In this document: piece by piece, positions 6,225 to 6,788 of the stretch
Numbering within the stretch: position 1 is the first letter of the stretch
How the letters are laid out: every line of letters starts with the position of its first letter
DNA from: an uncultured Eubacteriales bacterium
Lineage (GTDB): Bacteria > Bacillota > Clostridia > Oscillospirales > Oscillospiraceae
Assembly (NCBI GenBank): GCA_900547315.1
Contig: URGI01000087.1
Span: 1 to 6,788, forward strand
DNA length: 6,788 nucleotides
Direction: 5' to 3'
Made by a program: the position numbers and the translations under genes
The notes under the pieces: model-generated
What the model saw: the letters and a program-made list of their open reading frames with translations, nothing else
Databases searched by the model: none
What the model was told of the DNA's origin: nothing

Positions 6225-6411
6225 TTATTTGTTTATGACGCTGTAATTCACGCGGTCAAGCGCGGCGTCTATATCTTCGTCGCTTGCGCCGTCGGGCAGA
6301 TACAGCCGCATCGTCACGTAGGATTTCTCAAGGAAAGCATACGCGTAGATCTCGTTTCCGTCCGCCAGCACGGTTATCACGGTGCCGTCCGGCGCGGCTG
6401 CGCAGACGCTT
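6225..6411 (-). pseudogene. C-terminal remnant of an unidentified gene, out of frame with the sigma factor
   Basis: The minus strand carries an open frame ending in TAA at 6225-6227 whose last ~55 residues look like real protein: DGTVITVLADGNEIYAYAF, then LEKSYVTMRLYLPDG and ASDEDIDAALDRVNYSVINK. There is no ATG or ribosome-binding site, and the frame is closed by a TGA at the left end of the sigma-like segment. It overlaps the 3' end of the sigma-factor frame in another phase. ECF-like sigma genes of this type are often followed by an anti-sigma or accessory membrane protein, so this may be the tail of such a partner. I do not recognise the family. Confidence 0.55.
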
Positions 6412-6648
6412 CAGGCTGAGGTTGCGTGTCACCGCGGCGATAAACGCGCGGAAGCGGGACGGGTGCTGCGGCGGGATGCAGTTCCACAGGGCAAGATATG
6501 TATCCGCGACGCACTCCTCGCTGTCCTCACGGCTTGAGAGGATGTCGTCCGAAATTTTCCGGCACAGCCGCCCGTATTTCTCGTCCGTGCGGGCGATCGC
6601 CGTCTCGTCGCGCCGCCAGTACAGCTCTATTATCTTTTCATCATCCAT
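6328..6648 (-). pseudogene. Truncated ECF-like RNA polymerase sigma factor (region 2 only)
   Basis: From the ATG at 6648 (GGAGG five bases upstream) the frame gives 106 residues. Residues 3-80 are sigma-70 region 2, which binds core polymerase and the -10 element: EKIIELYWRRDETAI, EKYGRLCRKISDDIL, SREDSEECVADTYLALWN and then IPPQHPSRFRAFIAAVTRNL. Typical relatives are 160-190 residues and continue with a linker and the helix-turn-helix region 4. Here, after NLSLKRLRSRAG (residue 87), the reading turns into an Arg-rich stretch with no region 4 and stops. In another phase the same DNA reads as the tail of a different protein, so the break is probably an internal deletion that removed region 4 and most of a downstream gene. 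An in-frame GTG at 6681 has no good ribosome-binding site. A functional region-2-only protein cannot be excluded. Confidence 0.72.
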
Positions 6649-6653
6649 AACGG

Positions 6654-6658
6654 CCTCC
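6654..6658 (-). promoter_or_regulatory. Ribosome-binding site of the sigma-factor remnant
   Basis: GGAGG on the minus strand lies five bases before the ATG at 6648 and fixes that start over the GTG at 6681. It is intact, so the decay of this gene is at its 3' end. Confidence 0.7.
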
Positions 6659-6666
6659 AAGGTTTC

Positions 6667-6680
6667 CGAAAGCGCTTCCA
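6667..6680 (-). promoter_or_regulatory. cre-like palindrome upstream of the sigma-factor remnant
   Basis: TGGAAGCGCTTTCG on the minus strand matches 12 of 14 positions of the Firmicute catabolite-responsive element TGWAARCGYTWNCW, with a perfect AAGCGCTT core. It lies about 20 bases before the start codon and just downstream of a TATAAG that could be a poor -10 box (6681-6686); no convincing -35 is seen. A CcpA-bound site there would be expected to repress. The match could be chance. Confidence 0.35.
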
Positions 6681-6713
6681 CTTATAGAGTACCGGTCGCG
6701 GACGAATTTGGAG

Positions 6714-6788
6714 TGACCCCAAAAAGTTAGACAATATTCTGAAGTAAAAATTGTTCAAGCAGCCGAAAGGGCTTGCTGTCTGTGAATT
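6714..6788. mobile_element. Partial insertion sequence end, IS3-family (IS150-like) terminal repeat
   Basis: TGACCCCAAAAAGTTAGACA at 6714-6733 has the form of the terminal inverted repeats of IS150-type IS3 elements, which start TG and share the CCCCAAAA-GTT-GACA pattern. The DNA to its right is more AT-rich than the chromosomal side and holds an imperfect hairpin (CAAGC 6756-6760 with GCTTG 6771-6775 around CC-GAAA-GG), as is common near IS ends. No transposase domain can be read in the 75 bases present, and I cannot tell which end this is. The element lies about 65 bases upstream of the sigma-factor remnant's start. Confidence 0.6.

Noticed and set aside
1..6788. CRISPR array, tRNA or rRNA genes
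   Set aside because: No regularly spaced repeats, tRNA-like cloverleaf or rRNA signature sequences were seen on either strand.

Overview
The window looks like chromosomal DNA from a GC-rich gut Firmicute, most likely an Oscillospiraceae/Ruminococcaceae-type Clostridium. The evidence is strong AGGAGG ribosome-binding sites, a consensus sigma-A promoter, Gram-positive style envelope proteins with a single N-terminal membrane anchor, and an ECF-like sigma factor of a type common in gut Clostridia. The assignment is by pattern recognition; no search was run.

Positions 171-5465 hold a tightly packed four-gene operon on the minus strand. It is read from a near-perfect promoter at 5517-5545 (TTGAAA, 17-base spacer, TATAAT). 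In transcription order it encodes: (1) a secreted class A beta-lactamase-like serine hydrolase joined through two membrane helices to an external NTF2-like domain; (2) a membrane-anchored phosphodiester glycosidase (NAGPA/DUF2233 domain) with a long Pro/Ala/Gln-rich cytoplasmic tail; (3) a polytopic membrane protein related to prolipoprotein diacylglyceryl transferase (Lgt) that has lost several catalytic residues; (4) a second NAGPA-domain protein, paralogous to gene 2. Gene 2 follows gene 1 after 14 bases, genes 2/3 overlap by four bases and genes 3/4 by one, so the set is probably co-transcribed and the last three translationally coupled. All four products act at or outside the membrane, which suggests remodelling or sensing of an envelope glycopolymer or lipid. 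The substrate cannot be read from the sequence.

A divergent gene at 5648-6175 (+) encodes a PgsA-like CDP-alcohol phosphatidyltransferase and ends in a strong intrinsic terminator (6179-6211). Phosphatidylglycerol, downstream of PgsA, is the lipid donor for true Lgt enzymes, so the neighbourhood may share a lipid theme; this is inference.

The right end (6225-6788) is decayed. A sigma-70 region 2 coding segment (minus strand) breaks off where region 4 should begin and runs out of frame into the C-terminal tail of another protein, as expected from an internal deletion. Just upstream of its start lie a cre-like palindrome and, from 6714 to the window edge, what looks like the terminal inverted repeat of an IS3-family insertion sequence. 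The left end (1-170) is non-coding apart from a perfect 9-bp inverted repeat at 55-75.
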